A DNA stretch of 64,000 bases from Rhizobium sp. (GCA_019739215.1 JAHHDR010000012.1:23688-87687), one strand, 5' to 3'. Shown: positions 1-9,320, counted from the first letter of the stretch. Made by a program: numbers and translations. The notes: generated from the letters alone by a model not told the origin.

Positions 1-2
1 CG

Positions 3-1520
3 AAACACGTCAATGTCGCTGCCGAGGCGGCTGCACTTCTCGAAGCGCTCGGCGTCGACGCCTCGCTCTATACCGGCGGAGAGATGGCCTCCTTTTCGCC
101 GGTCACCGGCGAGCAGATTGCCAGCCTCAAGACCGTATCGGCCGCCGAAGCGGCAGCGCGCATCGACAAGGCCAACGACGCCTTCCGTGCCTGGCGGCTG
201 GTTCCGGCGCCGCGCCGCGGCGAACTGATCCGCCTGCTCGGCGAGGAACTGCGCGCCCACAAGGCCGAACTCGGCAGGCTCGTGTCGATCGAAGCCGGCA
301 AGATCCCCTCCGAGGGCCTCGGCGAAGTCCAGGAAATGATCGACATCTGCGATTTCGCGGTCGGCCTGTCGCGCCAGCTCTACGGCCTCACGATCGCCAC
401 CGAGCGCCCCGGCCACCGCATGATGGAGACCTGGCACCCGCTCGGCGTCGTCGGCGTGATCTCGGCCTTCAACTTCCCGGTCGCCGTCTGGTCCTGGAAC
501 ACGGCGCTGGCGCTGGTCTGCGGCAATGCCGTGGTCTGGAAGCCTTCGGAAAAGACGCCGCTGACCGCACTCGCCTCGCAGGCCATCCTCGACCGCGCCA
601 TTGCCCGCTTCGGCGATGCGCCGGAAGGCCTCGCCCAGGTGCTGATCGGCGATCGCGCGATCGGCGAGGTGCTGGTCGATCATCCGAAGGTCCCCCTGGT
701 TTCCGCCACCGGCTCGACCCGCATGGGCCGCGACGTCGGCCCCCGGCTGGCCAAGCGCTTTGCCCGCGCCATCCTCGAACTCGGCGGCAACAATGGCGGC
801 ATCGTCTGCCCTTCGGCCGATCTCGACATGGCGCTGCGCGCCATCGCCTTCGGCGCCATGGGCACCGCCGGCCAGCGCTGCACCACGCTGCGCCGCCTCT
901 TCGTGCATGACAGCGTCTATGACCAGCTGGTGCCGCGCCTGAAGAAGGCCTATCAGAGCGTCTCCGTCGGCAACCCGCTCGAAAGCGCGGCCCTGGTCGG
1001 CCCGCTGGTCGACAAGCCCGCCTTCGACGCGATGCAGAAGGCGCTTGCAGATGCCAAGGCGCATGGCGGCGCCGTCACCGGCGGCGAGCGTGTCGACCTC
1101 GGCCTGGCAGGGGCCTATTACATCAAGCCGGCACTGGTCGAAATGCCAAAACAGGCCGGACCCGTGCTGGAAGAGACCTTTGCCCCGATCCTCTATGTGA
1201 TGAAATACAGTGATTTCGACGCGGTGCTCGCCGAGCACAATGCCGTGGCGGCCGGCCTGTCCTCCTCGATCTTCACGCTGAACATGCAGGAAGCCGAGCG
1301 CTTCCTCGCAGCCGATGGCTCTGACTGCGGCATCGCCAACGTCAATATCGGCACGTCGGGCGCCGAAATCGGCGGCGCCTTCGGTGGCGAGAAGGAGACC
1401 GGCGGCGGTCGCGAATCCGGCTCCGATGCCTGGAAAGCATATATGCGCCGCGCCACAAACACGGTCAATTATTCCAAGGCGCTGCCGCTGGCACAGGGCG
1501 TGTCATTCGACATCGAGTGA
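3..1520 (+). CDS. Aldehyde dehydrogenase, alpha-aminoadipic semialdehyde type (5' end cut by window)
   Basis: This is an NAD-dependent aldehyde dehydrogenase of the antiquitin/ALDH7 type, expected to oxidise alpha-aminoadipic semialdehyde to alpha-aminoadipate in lysine/pipecolate breakdown. The frame is open to the left window edge and family-like sequence (AAALLEALGVDASLYTGG) precedes the first internal ATG at 84, so the true start lies outside the window. Visible motifs are the active-site Glu in LELGGNN, the catalytic Cys in GTAGQRCTT (codon at 879-881), and a C-terminal GGAFGGEKETGGGRESGSD stretch typical of this subfamily. It is followed after 11 bases by an aminotransferase and then an FAD oxidase on the same strand, which fits a lysine-catabolic operon. 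The family call is firm; the exact substrate is inferred. Confidence 0.85.
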   Translation, partial: KHVNVAAEAAALLEALGVDASLYTGGEMASFSPVTGEQIASLKTVSAAEAAARIDKANDAFRAWRLVPAPRRGELIRLLGEELRAHKAELGRLVSIEAGKIPSEGLGEVQEMIDICDFAVGLSRQLYGLTIATERPGHRMMETWHPLGVVGVISAFNFPVAVWSWNTALALVCGNAVVWKPSEKTPLTALASQAILDRAIARFGDAPEGLAQVLIGDRAIGEVLVDHPKVPLVSATGSTRMGRDVGPRLAKRFARAILELGGNNGGIVCPSADLDMALRAIAFGAMGTAGQRCTTLRRLFVHDSVYDQLVPRLKKAYQSVSVGNPLESAALVGPLVDKPAFDAMQKALADAKAHGGAVTGGERVDLGLAGAYYIKPALVEMPKQAGPVLEETFAPILYVMKYSDFDAVLAEHNAVAAGLSSSIFTLNMQEAERFLAADGSDCGIANVNIGTSGAEIGGAFGGEKETGGGRESGSDAWKAYMRRATNTVNYSKALPLAQGVSFDIE

Positions 1521-1531
1521 GGCATCCGGCG

Positions 1532-2764
1532 ATGAACATCACCACCAAGGTCACGGGGGCGGGCTTCGCGCCCGCCTCGCGCATCGCTTCAATCGGCGTG
1601 TCGCAGATCCTCAGGATCGGCGCCCGCGCGCAGGCCATGAAGCGCGACGGCAAGCCGGTCATCATCCTCGGCGCGGGCGAGCCGGATTTCGATACGCCCG
1701 ACCATGTCAAGCAGGCGGCCTGGGAGGCCATGCAGCGCGGCGAGACGAAATACACCGCGCTCGACGGTTCGCCTGCGCTGAAGGCGGCGATCCGGGCGAA
1801 ATTCGCCCGCGAGAACGGCGTTGACCACGCGACCGACGAAATCACGGTGGCCACCGGCGCCAAGCAGATCCTGTTCAATGCGATGATGGCGACGCTGAAC
1901 CCCGGCGACGAGGTCATCATCCCCACGCCCTACTGGACCTCCTATTCCGACATCGTCGAGATCGCCGAAGGCCGGCCTGTGCTGATCCCCTGCGACGCTT
2001 CCGCCGGCTTCCGGCTCGGTGCCGAACAGCTCGAAGCCGCGATCACGCCGCGGACGCGCTGGGTGATCCTGAATTCGCCGTCCAATCCCTCGGGTGCCGC
2101 CTATGGTGCCGACCACTACCGGCCGCTGCTCGATGTGCTCCTGCGCCATCCGCATGTCTGGCTGCTTGTCGACGACATGTACGAACACATCGTCTATGGC
2201 GGCTTTGGACTCGTCACGCCGGCGGCACTGGAGCCCGGCCTCAAGGATCGCACGCTGACCGTCAACGGCGTCTCCAAGGCCTATGCCATGACCGGCTGGC
2301 GGATCGGCTATGCCGGCGGACCGCGCGACCTGATCAAGGCGATGGCCGTGGTGCAGAGCCAGGCGACCTCCTGCCCGTCCTCGATCAGTCAGGCAGCGGC
2401 GATCGCAGCACTCGAGGGGCCGCAGGACTTCCTCCGGGAGCGCACGGCCAGCTTCCAGGCGCGGCGCGATCTCGTCGTCAGTGCGCTCAATGCGATCGAC
2501 GGGCTCGATTGCCGGGTGCCCGAAGGTGCCTTCTACACGTTCTCGGGCTGCGCAGGCGTGCTGGGCAAGGTCACGCCATCGGGCAAGCGGATCGACACGG
2601 ATGCCGATTTCTGCGACTACCTACTGGAAGACGCGCTTGTCGCGGTCGTTCCCGGTTCGGCCTTCGGCCTGTCGCCCTATTTCCGCATCTCCTATGCCAC
2701 TTCGGAAGCGGAACTTCGCGAGGCACTCGGCCGGATCGCAACGGCCTGCGCCGCGTTGTCCTGA
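1532..2764 (+). CDS. Class I/II pyridoxal-phosphate aminotransferase
   Basis: A fold-type I PLP aminotransferase of the aspartate aminotransferase family, about 410 residues, the usual family length. The PLP-binding Lys is about residue 249 in SKAYAMTGWRIGY, and the upstream NSPSNPSG segment and YPEF-like DDMYEHI region are in the expected order. I chose the ATG at 1532 (MNITTK) over a GTG at 1517 that overlaps the preceding stop codon. The gene lies between the semialdehyde dehydrogenase and the FAD oxidase with short gaps, so it is probably co-transcribed with them. A role in removing an amino group from lysine-derived intermediates (for example aminoadipate) is inferred from context; the amino donor cannot be read from sequence. 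Confidence 0.85.
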   Translation: MNITTKVTGAGFAPASRIASIGVSQILRIGARAQAMKRDGKPVIILGAGEPDFDTPDHVKQAAWEAMQRGETKYTALDGSPALKAAIRAKFARENGVDHATDEITVATGAKQILFNAMMATLNPGDEVIIPTPYWTSYSDIVEIAEGRPVLIPCDASAGFRLGAEQLEAAITPRTRWVILNSPSNPSGAAYGADHYRPLLDVLLRHPHVWLLVDDMYEHIVYGGFGLVTPAALEPGLKDRTLTVNGVSKAYAMTGWRIGYAGGPRDLIKAMAVVQSQATSCPSSISQAAAIAALEGPQDFLRERTASFQARRDLVVSALNAIDGLDCRVPEGAFYTFSGCAGVLGKVTPSGKRIDTDADFCDYLLEDALVAVVPGSAFGLSPYFRISYATSEAELREALGRIATACAALS

Positions 2765-2798
2765 ACCGCCACGACCCCATGAACGCGGAAAGAACGCC

Positions 2799-4067
2799 AT
2801 GACCACGAAACCCCGGGCTTCCATCCTCTGGCGTGACAGCGCGCGCGAGGGCAGCGACGCCTCCCCGCTCGCGCAGGATCTCGTGGTGGACCTGGTCGTG
2901 GTCGGTGGCGGCTTCACCGGCACGGCCGCGGCGCTGGAAGCGGCGCGGCGCGGAGCCTCGGTCTGCCTGCTGGAGGCGGAGATCATCGGCCATGGCGGGT
3001 CGGGGCGAAATGTCGGGCTGGTCAATGCCGGCCTCTGGCTGCCGCCGGATACGGTGGTGGCGCAGATGGGCGAGACGGCCGGGCGACGGCTGATCGACAT
3101 ACTCGGCGAGGCCCCGAAGACGGTCTTCGACCTTATCGAGCGTGAAGGGATCGACTGCGAGGCGACGCGGCGGGGCACGCTGCATCTCGCCCATTCACCA
3201 AAGGGCCTGAAGGATCTCGAGGAGCGCCACCGCCAGGGCAACCGCTATGGCGCGCCGCTCAGCCTCGTGGATGCCGATGAGACGGCCGGGCGCACCGGCA
3301 CGCCTGCCTATTTCGGCGCGCTCTTCGATCCGCGCGCCGGCACGATCCAGCCCCTTGCCTATTGTCGCGGCCTGGCGCGCGCGGCCCGCCAGGCAGGCGC
3401 CGCCATCCACGATCGCTCACCGGTCTCGGCGATCCGGCGCCAGGGCGACAGGTGGGTGGTCGAGGCGAATGGCCGGACCGTCGAGGCAAGGTCGCTGCTG
3501 GTCGCGACCAACGCCTATCAGCTGGGCATCGACCTGCCGTTCCGCCCCAACTACACGCCGGTCAGCTACTGCCAGTTCGCCACCGAACCGATGCCCGATA
3601 GCGCCCGGCAGACGATCCTTGCCGGCGGCGAAGGCTGCTGGGATACCGCCATGGTGATGTCCTCGTTCCGGATCGACCAGGCCGGCCGGATGATCGTCGG
3701 CGGCATTGGCAATACCGATGGACCGGGCGCTGCCGTGCACAATGCCTGGGCGCGGCGCAAGCTGCGCACGCTGTTTCCCGAGATCGGCCACCTCAAGTTC
3801 GAGCATGTCTGGCGCGGCCGGATCGCCATGACGGACGACCATGTGCCGAAGATCGTTGGCTTCGGCCCGAACGCCTATGCCTGCTTCGGCTACTCCGGCC
3901 GCGGCATCGGGCCGGGCACGGTGTTCGGCACCCGCGCCGCCGCGGCACTGCTGGACGGCAACCCCGAGGCCCTGCCGCTCGCGCCGATCGACCACTATTC
4001 CGAGCGCTTCAGCGGTATCAAGGCCGCCTATTACGAACTCGGCGCGACGATGGCGCACATGATCTGA
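2799..4067 (+). CDS. FAD-dependent amine/amino-acid oxidase (DAO family, pipecolate-oxidase-like)
   Basis: A 422-residue flavoprotein of the DAO family. An N-terminal dinucleotide-binding motif VVVGGGFTGTAAALEAARRG lies at about residues 29-48, followed by an acidic end of the second strand (LLEAE). The C-terminus carries the second FAD-contact region (FGYSGRGIGPGTVFG), typical of DAO/glycine-oxidase proteins. The ATG at 2799 follows the aminotransferase stop by about 35 bases with GAA-rich spacing. Similar oxidases next to aminoadipate-semialdehyde dehydrogenases oxidise L-pipecolate, the likeliest role here; sarcosine- or opine-type substrates are alternatives. It is the last gene of the rightward operon, and a convergent hairpin follows. 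Confidence 0.8.
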   Translation: MTTKPRASILWRDSAREGSDASPLAQDLVVDLVVVGGGFTGTAAALEAARRGASVCLLEAEIIGHGGSGRNVGLVNAGLWLPPDTVVAQMGETAGRRLIDILGEAPKTVFDLIEREGIDCEATRRGTLHLAHSPKGLKDLEERHRQGNRYGAPLSLVDADETAGRTGTPAYFGALFDPRAGTIQPLAYCRGLARAARQAGAAIHDRSPVSAIRRQGDRWVVEANGRTVEARSLLVATNAYQLGIDLPFRPNYTPVSYCQFATEPMPDSARQTILAGGEGCWDTAMVMSSFRIDQAGRMIVGGIGNTDGPGAAVHNAWARRKLRTLFPEIGHLKFEHVWRGRIAMTDDHVPKIVGFGPNAYACFGYSGRGIGPGTVFGTRAAAALLDGNPEALPLAPIDHYSERFSGIKAAYYELGATMAHMI

Positions 4068-4075
4068 GAGGTTCG

Positions 4076-4094
4076 TCGGCGAAACGCGCCGACC
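4076..4094. terminator. Hairpin between convergent genes
   Basis: A perfect 7-bp stem GTCGGCG / CGCCGAC with a 5-base loop lies just after the oxidase stop and before the 3' end of the leftward mutarotase gene. There is no U-run, so intrinsic termination is plausible rather than proven. Confidence 0.45.
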
Positions 4095-4124
4095 CCGGAC
4101 TATCAATTGACCACCTGGGCCTGC

Positions 4125-5027
4125 TCAGTCCGGCATCCCGCCCGAGCGGTGCGCCGGCGATATCCGCATGCTGGCCGCGATCGCTTCGTTCGGAGCCAGA
4201 ACCTTCATTCCGTAAGCCTCAGCGCCGCCGGGCAGGTTAACGGCATCGACGGGATGGGAGACCGGTTCGAAGCAGAAGAAGTCGGCGTCTGCACCGGGCG
4301 AGAAGACGACATACTGGTCCAGCACCTCGCTCGCGGTGATTTCGGCGGTGATGCTGCGCGATGGCCAGTCGATGCGGGCCTTCCGGTTCCAGCCCGCGAA
4401 CCAGTTGTTGATCCATCGGCGCGGCAATGGCTTTGCGGCGTTGAAATCCATGTCCGGATGCTGATCAACGGGTTCGACGGCTCTCGGCAGGTGATCGTCC
4501 TGTTCCAGCCAGACCTGATCGGCTGCCGCCATCAGCCGGGTGTCACGGTCGCGCACGAACCAGGGATGGAAGCCGAGCCCGAAAGGGAGGCTCATGTTGC
4601 CACGATTGACGACGTCCAGCGCCATGACCAGATCGTGGCCATCGAGACGATAGGACATTTCGGCGTCGTAGCGGAAAGGACCAGGCCCCTCGGCCGACAG
4701 AGCCAGCGTGACGGTATTGGAGGTCTGATGCCGGATATGCCAGGCCAAGGCGAAGGCGCTGCCATGGATCGGATAGCGCTCCGTCGGCATGTTGGGCTCG
4801 ATGGCATGGAAGCGGCCGTTAAAGGTGAAGCCGCCTCCGGATACCCGCCCCGAAAACGGGACCAGCAGAATGTTGGAAAGCTGGAACGGATGTGCCGTGT
4901 CGTCGCTCACCCGGCGGAAGATCGGTTGCCATGCATTGCCATGACGGATGTCATAGCCGGTTGCGCCGGCACCGAGATCGGGGCGGATCGTGACCCTGGC
5001 CCTGCCGTTGTCGAGCGTGATCGCCAT
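4125..5027 (-). CDS. Aldose 1-epimerase family protein
   Basis: A 300-residue mutarotase-fold protein expected to interconvert alpha and beta anomers of a sugar or act on a related sugar in the cytoplasm. Seen in order are NILLVPFSGRV near residue 52, a His in PIHGSAFA, FGLGFHPWF (the catalytic-His region of the family), and a late FFCFEPVSHPVDAVN block matching the catalytic-Glu region. There is no signal peptide. It is the last gene of a leftward operon and its start overlaps the stop of the SDR gene by one base. In that operon (importer, SDR, epimerase) it would prepare the imported sugar for dehydrogenation. The family call is strong; the sugar is unknown. Confidence 0.85.
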   Translation of the reverse strand: MAITLDNGRARVTIRPDLGAGATGYDIRHGNAWQPIFRRVSDDTAHPFQLSNILLVPFSGRVSGGGFTFNGRFHAIEPNMPTERYPIHGSAFALAWHIRHQTSNTVTLALSAEGPGPFRYDAEMSYRLDGHDLVMALDVVNRGNMSLPFGLGFHPWFVRDRDTRLMAAADQVWLEQDDHLPRAVEPVDQHPDMDFNAAKPLPRRWINNWFAGWNRKARIDWPSRSITAEITASEVLDQYVVFSPGADADFFCFEPVSHPVDAVNLPGGAEAYGMKVLAPNEAIAASMRISPAHRSGGMPD

Positions 5028-5779
5028 TACCAGCCACCATCGATGGCGATGTTCTGGCCGGAAATCATGTCGGAGGCCGGCGAAACCAGAAACAGCACGA
5101 GTTCGGCGACATCGCCGGGCTGGATGCGGGTCTTGAGCGACTGGTTTTCGAGGACCCAGTCATTGTATTGCTGCAGGCGGTCGCCGAACACCCGCTCTTC
5201 CGCCTCGGACACCACGGCGCCGGGCGATACGGCATTGACCCGGACGCCATGGGGCCCGAGTTCCCGCGCCAGTGCCTTGGTCAGCCCGACCATCGCGCCC
5301 TTCGAGGCAACGTAGGGCACGTAGCCATCCCAGCGGCCATTAAGCGTGATCGACCCGAAATTGACGATCTTGCCATAGGCCTTGCGCTTCATGGCCGGCG
5401 CCACCGCCCGGGTCAGCGCGAAGGCAGCAGAGGAATTGACGCGTAGCTGGTTCTCGTATTCCTCGATCGAGAAGTCCTCAAACGGCTTGTTGATGATCAG
5501 CGCCGCGTTGTTGATCAGAATATCGATGCCGCCATGCGCTTCGGCCAGATCGGCCACCGTCCGCTCGCTCTCGGCAAGCTGGTTGAGGTCCTGCCCGACA
5601 TAGAGCGCCTTGCCGCCATCGGCGATGATATCGGAGACCAGGCCTTTACCACCTTCCGCGCCCGGCCGGTCGAGCAGAAGGACCGTGGCACCGGCGCGGG
5701 CCAGCACCTCTGCCTGCGCTCGGCCCAGAGTGCCGAGCGCGCCGGTCAGGAGGACAGTCTTTCCCGAGAGCCTTGGCAT
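5027..5779 (-). CDS. SDR-family sugar or polyol dehydrogenase
   Basis: A classical short-chain dehydrogenase of 250 residues. The nucleotide-binding TGALGTLG motif lies at about residues 12-19, an acidic LLLDRP end favours NAD, NNAA is at about residue 90, and the catalytic Ser (FGSIT) and YVASK Tyr-Lys pair are present. The C-terminal SGQNIAIDGGW is typical. It lies 7 bases downstream of the ABC ATPase gene and overlaps the mutarotase start, so translation is probably coupled. Context suggests oxidation of a sugar to its lactone as the first step of a non-phosphorylative route. The substrate cannot be deduced. Confidence 0.88.
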   Translation of the reverse strand: MPRLSGKTVLLTGALGTLGRAQAEVLARAGATVLLLDRPGAEGGKGLVSDIIADGGKALYVGQDLNQLAESERTVADLAEAHGGIDILINNAALIINKPFEDFSIEEYENQLRVNSSAAFALTRAVAPAMKRKAYGKIVNFGSITLNGRWDGYVPYVASKGAMVGLTKALARELGPHGVRVNAVSPGAVVSEAEERVFGDRLQQYNDWVLENQSLKTRIQPGDVAELVLFLVSPASDMISGQNIAIDGGW

Positions 5780-5786
5780 GTCGGCC

Positions 5787-6518
5787 TCACAGCAGTTCGT
5801 GAACTTCGTCGATCGATGTCTCGGTCGTCGGCTTGTCGAAGACGATCTCTCCGCGGGCCATGGCCACGATCCGGTCGCAGGACTGGAAGACGTGCTGCAT
5901 GTTGTGCGAGATGAAGATGCCGGTCAGGCCCTGCGACTTCAGGCCGCGCACGAAGCCGATCACCTTGGTGGTCTCCTTGACCGAGAGATGGTTGGTCGGC
6001 TCGTCGAGGATCAGCACCTTGGACTTGAAATGCATGGCGCGGGCGATCGCCACACCCTGCCGCTGGCCGCCCGACAATTCGCCCACCAGCGCATCGGGAG
6101 AACGGAGATGGAGGTCGACATCGGCGATTGCCTTCACGCTTTCGTCCCGCATCCGCTTCTGGTCCATCAGGCCGAAATTGCCGATCTTCCATTTCAAGGG
6201 CTCGCGGCCGATGAAGAGGTTGCGGGCGATCGACATGGTGGGGACCATGGAATTGTATTGATAGATCGTCTCCAGCCCGTGGCGCATCGCATCCTTGGGC
6301 GAGCGGAAATCGACCTTCCGGCCTTCGATCAGGATCTCGCCGGAATCCTGGTGGTGGACGCCGGAGAGGATCTTGATCAGGGTCGACTTGCCGGCGCCGT
6401 TGTCGCCGACCAGACCGACGGATTCACCGGGATGGATGGTGAGCGAGGCGTTCTTCAGGGCATGGACGCCGCTATACCATTTCTGCAGGTTGCGGCATTC
6501 GATGATGGGCGTGCTCAT
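5787..6518 (-). CDS. Sugar ABC transporter ATP-binding protein (single nucleotide-binding domain)
   Basis: A 243-residue ATPase with one nucleotide-binding domain, about half the length of RbsA-type fused ATPases and closer to FrcA-type proteins. Walker A is GDNGAGKST (about residues 37-45), the signature is LSGGQRQ, Walker B is VLILDEPT followed by NHLS, and the H-loop is FISHN. It acts on the inner face of the membrane with the permease just upstream, whose stop it overlaps by 4 bases. The domain is complete, so the short length is a subfamily property and not a truncation. It presumably works as a homodimer. Confidence 0.9.
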   Translation of the reverse strand: MSTPIIECRNLQKWYSGVHALKNASLTIHPGESVGLVGDNGAGKSTLIKILSGVHHQDSGEILIEGRKVDFRSPKDAMRHGLETIYQYNSMVPTMSIARNLFIGREPLKWKIGNFGLMDQKRMRDESVKAIADVDLHLRSPDALVGELSGGQRQGVAIARAMHFKSKVLILDEPTNHLSVKETTKVIGFVRGLKSQGLTGIFISHNMQHVFQSCDRIVAMARGEIVFDKPTTETSIDEVHELL

Positions 6519-7498
6519 TTGTGCGCCTCCACCTTGATGCTGCGTGACATCTTGCCCATCCAGCTGTTGGCGACGACAGCGAACATGGTCAGCACGCCGA
6601 TGGCGAACTTGAACCAGTTGGCGTCAACGCGGGAGAGGACGAGGCCGTTGTCGATGACTCGGATCAGCAGCGTGCCGATAATCGCACCGAACACCGTGCC
6701 GATGCCTCCAGCCAGCGCCGTGCCGCCGATGACCGCGGCCGCGACGGCCTGCAGTTCCATGCCTTCGCCGATCGAGGGCAATGGCGAGCCGAGGCGCAGC
6801 ACCTGCAGCAACCCGGCAAAGCCGGCCAGAACCGAGCAGAGCATGAAGCAGACGATCTTGACGCGCTTGACCGGGATGCCCATCGAGGCGGCCGCTTCGT
6901 TGAAGCCGCCGGTGGCGCGGATCCAGTTGCCGAAATTGGTCAGCGACAGGAACGCCGAGGCCAGGATGGCGATGAGCGCGAACCACAGGAAGGACATGCG
7001 CAGGATCGAGCCCTGGAAGATGTAGTCGGTAAACAGCCAGGTCGGCAGGTCATCAGGCAGAAGCGGCGGGAAGCCGCCCGATATGACAATGGTGAGCGAG
7101 CGCGCGATGAACAGCATGCCCAGCGTGGTTATGAAGCTCGGGATCGAGAATTGCAACGTGACATAGCCATTGACCAGCCCGACGGCGGCCGCGATCAGCA
7201 GACCGATCAGCAGGGCCGCGGAGAAAGGGACCCCGGCATTCAGCATCACAGCCATGCTCATCGGCATCAGCGCGAAAACCGATCCGACCGAAAGGTCGAA
7301 TTCGCCGCAGATCATCAGGATCGTGACGCCGATGGCGACCAGCGCCATCTCGGGCAGCAGGCCCATGATGCCACGGATATTCTCATAGGAGAGCAACACG
7401 CCGTTGGACCTGATCTGGAAAATGATGATCAGGATTATCAGCAGGGCAAGGCCCGCCAGTTCCGGCTTGTCCAGATAGATTTTCAGAAACCGCTTCAT
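6515..7498 (-). CDS. Sugar ABC transporter permease (RbsC/FrcC family)
   Basis: An inner-membrane permease of 327 residues with about 8-10 hydrophobic segments, typical of the branched-chain/ribose (BPD_transp_2) family. The early stretch LLPEMALVAIGVTILMI and the later GGTALAGGIGTVFGAIIGTLLI segment match conserved family regions. I chose the ATG at 7498 (MKRFLKIYL) over a TTG two codons upstream. It overlaps the ATPase gene by 4 bases and lies downstream of the binding-protein gene. The 67-base gap to that gene carries a GC-rich imperfect hairpin. Confidence 0.9.
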   Translation of the reverse strand: MKRFLKIYLDKPELAGLALLIILIIIFQIRSNGVLLSYENIRGIMGLLPEMALVAIGVTILMICGEFDLSVGSVFALMPMSMAVMLNAGVPFSAALLIGLLIAAAVGLVNGYVTLQFSIPSFITTLGMLFIARSLTIVISGGFPPLLPDDLPTWLFTDYIFQGSILRMSFLWFALIAILASAFLSLTNFGNWIRATGGFNEAAASMGIPVKRVKIVCFMLCSVLAGFAGLLQVLRLGSPLPSIGEGMELQAVAAAVIGGTALAGGIGTVFGAIIGTLLIRVIDNGLVLSRVDANWFKFAIGVLTMFAVVANSWMGKMSRSIKVEAHK

Positions 7499-7522
7499 CG
7501 GCAATCACTCGAATAGGAGCGA

Positions 7523-7542
7523 CCTGCCCGCTGGGGGACAGG
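7523..7542 (-). terminator. Intercistronic hairpin between binding protein and permease genes
   Basis: An imperfect GC-rich inverted repeat (outer arms CCTG / CAGG plus inner GC pairs) lies in the gap between the binding-protein stop and the permease start. Such hairpins often raise binding-protein output over permease by attenuation or mRNA protection. Function is inferred only. Confidence 0.35.
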
Positions 7543-7565
7543 CCGCCTGTTATGTCAGAGATGGA

Positions 7566-8540
7566 TCAGCGCAGGCCCTGCTTGGACATTTCCATGATCA
7601 TCGGAACATCCTTGGGAACCACGATGCCCTGTCCGGTGTCGATGTCGGAGGGGGTCAGGCCGGCGGTCTTGTAGAGATAGGCCTGCATGACGGGCATGAA
7701 GCCCTGCATGTAGGGCTGCTGGTCGACCTGGACCTGGATATAGCCGGCCGTCATCTGCTGCAGCGCTTCCGGCACGAGGTCGAAGCCCCCGAGCAGAACC
7801 TTGCCCGGCTCGACGCCGCGATCCTTCAGCACCTTGGCGACGCCGGCATGCCAGTAGCCCGTGTCGAAATAGGCCGTGGTATCCGGGTTGGCATTGAGAT
7901 GGGCGCCGATACGGTCGGCCGTCAGAGCCAGGTCGGTGGCGGCATCGATGCGGGTGATGGTGATCTCGCGATCGGCGTGCTCTGCCTTGTATTCCTCGAG
8001 GAACTTGGTCACGCCGGCAGCGCGCTGTTCGGACCAGGTCTGGCCCGGTGCATTGACGCCGACCAGCAGGTTGAGCGGGCCTTCCTTCGGGAAGTTCTCC
8101 GACTGCGCCTTGGCCAGCGAGTAGCCGGCGGCGATGAAGCCCTGGCCGATAAAGGCCTTGCGGGCATTGCCCTTGGAGCCCTGGCTGTCGTCGACATTGA
8201 CGGCGAGCACGAGGATGCCGGCGTCGGTGGCTTCCTGGATCACGGCATCATAGGCCTTGTCGTCGACGATGGCGACGAAGATCGCATCCGGCTTGGTGGC
8301 GATGGCCGCCTGCAGATTGGCGATGGCCTGCTCGACCGCGCCTTCGGTCTGGGTCAGGATGAGCTGGCAGGTCGCCTCGACGCGGGCGCAACCGTCGTCA
8401 AAACCCTTCTTTACCGACTGCCAGAATGTGTTTGATGCCGAGGAGTGGCTGATGAATGTCAGTTTCAGGCCCTCGGCCTGTGCGCCTGACACCATCATGG
8501 ACAATCCAAGCGCGGTTCCGGCGACAAGTTTCTTTAGCAT
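7566..8540 (-). CDS. Periplasmic sugar-binding protein of ABC importer
   Basis: A 324-residue type I periplasmic binding protein (ribose/galactose group) that should deliver a monosaccharide to the downstream permease. A Sec signal peptide is visible (MLKKLVAGTALGLSMMVSGAQA, cleavage likely after AQA). The mature protein starts with LKLTFISHSSASNTFWQSVKKG, a typical first strand and helix. The hinge-side motifs IVDDKAYDAVIQEA and FDTGYWHAGVAKVL are as expected. A strong GGAGG-type site precedes the ATG. It follows the GntR gene by 36 bases and heads the transport part of the leftward operon. Confidence 0.9.
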   Translation of the reverse strand: MLKKLVAGTALGLSMMVSGAQAEGLKLTFISHSSASNTFWQSVKKGFDDGCARVEATCQLILTQTEGAVEQAIANLQAAIATKPDAIFVAIVDDKAYDAVIQEATDAGILVLAVNVDDSQGSKGNARKAFIGQGFIAAGYSLAKAQSENFPKEGPLNLLVGVNAPGQTWSEQRAAGVTKFLEEYKAEHADREITITRIDAATDLALTADRIGAHLNANPDTTAYFDTGYWHAGVAKVLKDRGVEPGKVLLGGFDLVPEALQQMTAGYIQVQVDQQPYMQGFMPVMQAYLYKTAGLTPSDIDTGQGIVVPKDVPMIMEMSKQGLR

Positions 8541-8576
8541 GCGTACCTCCCAAGTTGACTATGCTTCACAGTTTGA

Positions 8577-9269
8577 TCATTCGGTCCCGTCGAACAATTC
8601 GGCACGGGATCGGGCGATTTCGGGCAATGAACTGAGTATTTCTCGCAGGTGCAGCCGGGTCGCTTCCTCGGCTGCGGCCTTGTCGCCAGCGGCGATGCCG
8701 TCGACGATCTTCTCGTGCTGGTCGATCAGCCGGCCGACATGCATCTCGTCGACGGAGAGAAAGCGAACGCGGTCCATCTGCGCCTTGACGCTTTCGATCA
8801 CGTCCCAGGCATAGGCCTTGCCGGCTGCGGCCGCGAGCGTGCGATGAAAGAGTTCGTCGAGCCTAAGGAAGCCGGCGCGGTCGTGCTGTGGCACCTTGCG
8901 CTGCTCCGCGATCTGGCGACGGAGTTCGGTGATCGTATCGACTGCATGATCTCCCGCCACGGCCCGGACGACATCGGCCTCGATCGCCTCGCGGACGAAG
9001 CGGACATCCATGACCGAGGCGACGGAAATCTTGGTGACGAAGGTGCCGCGCTGCGGAAGGACATGAACGAGGCCCTCCTCCGACAGCTTGATGAATGCCT
9101 CGCGCACAGGCTGGCGGCTGACGGCAAGCGTCTTGGCGACATCGGATTCCGACAGGCGCTCGCCAGGCAACAATTCCGCCTGGATGATCTGCTCGCGCAG
9201 GATTCGATAGACCTGCGGACCAACAGTCTCGCCTATCGTCACGATTCTGGCGGGCTTGGCGGAATTCAT
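8577..9269 (-). CDS. GntR-family regulator, FCD (FadR) subfamily
   Basis: A 230-residue repressor-type protein. An N-terminal winged helix-turn-helix (about residues 14-80: YRILREQII, LSESDVAKTLAVSRQPVREAF) is followed by an all-helical FCD domain. The FCD metal/ligand residues are represented by the LDELFHRTL Asp-His region and IDQHEKIVDGI. It is the first gene of the leftward importer-SDR-mutarotase operon, so autoregulation is likely. A CATAC-containing motif lies upstream at 9321-9333. The effector is presumably the sugar or sugar acid handled by the cluster. Confidence 0.88.
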   Translation of the reverse strand: MNSAKPARIVTIGETVGPQVYRILREQIIQAELLPGERLSESDVAKTLAVSRQPVREAFIKLSEEGLVHVLPQRGTFVTKISVASVMDVRFVREAIEADVVRAVAGDHAVDTITELRRQIAEQRKVPQHDRAGFLRLDELFHRTLAAAAGKAYAWDVIESVKAQMDRVRFLSVDEMHVGRLIDQHEKIVDGIAAGDKAAAEEATRLHLREILSSLPEIARSRAELFDGTE

Positions 9270-9320
9270 AATGTCACCCTCCTCCGGCGCATCCTCAGCG
9301 CTCGATCCTATACTAGCCTA

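Noticed and set aside
4107..5315. 402-residue plus-strand frame antisense to the mutarotase and SDR genes
   Set aside because: Composition and lack of motifs indicate a shadow; the opposite strand encodes clear enzymes.
5610..7025. 471-residue plus-strand frame across the ABC ATPase and permease
   Set aside because: Antisense to two well conserved transporter genes; no family similarity.
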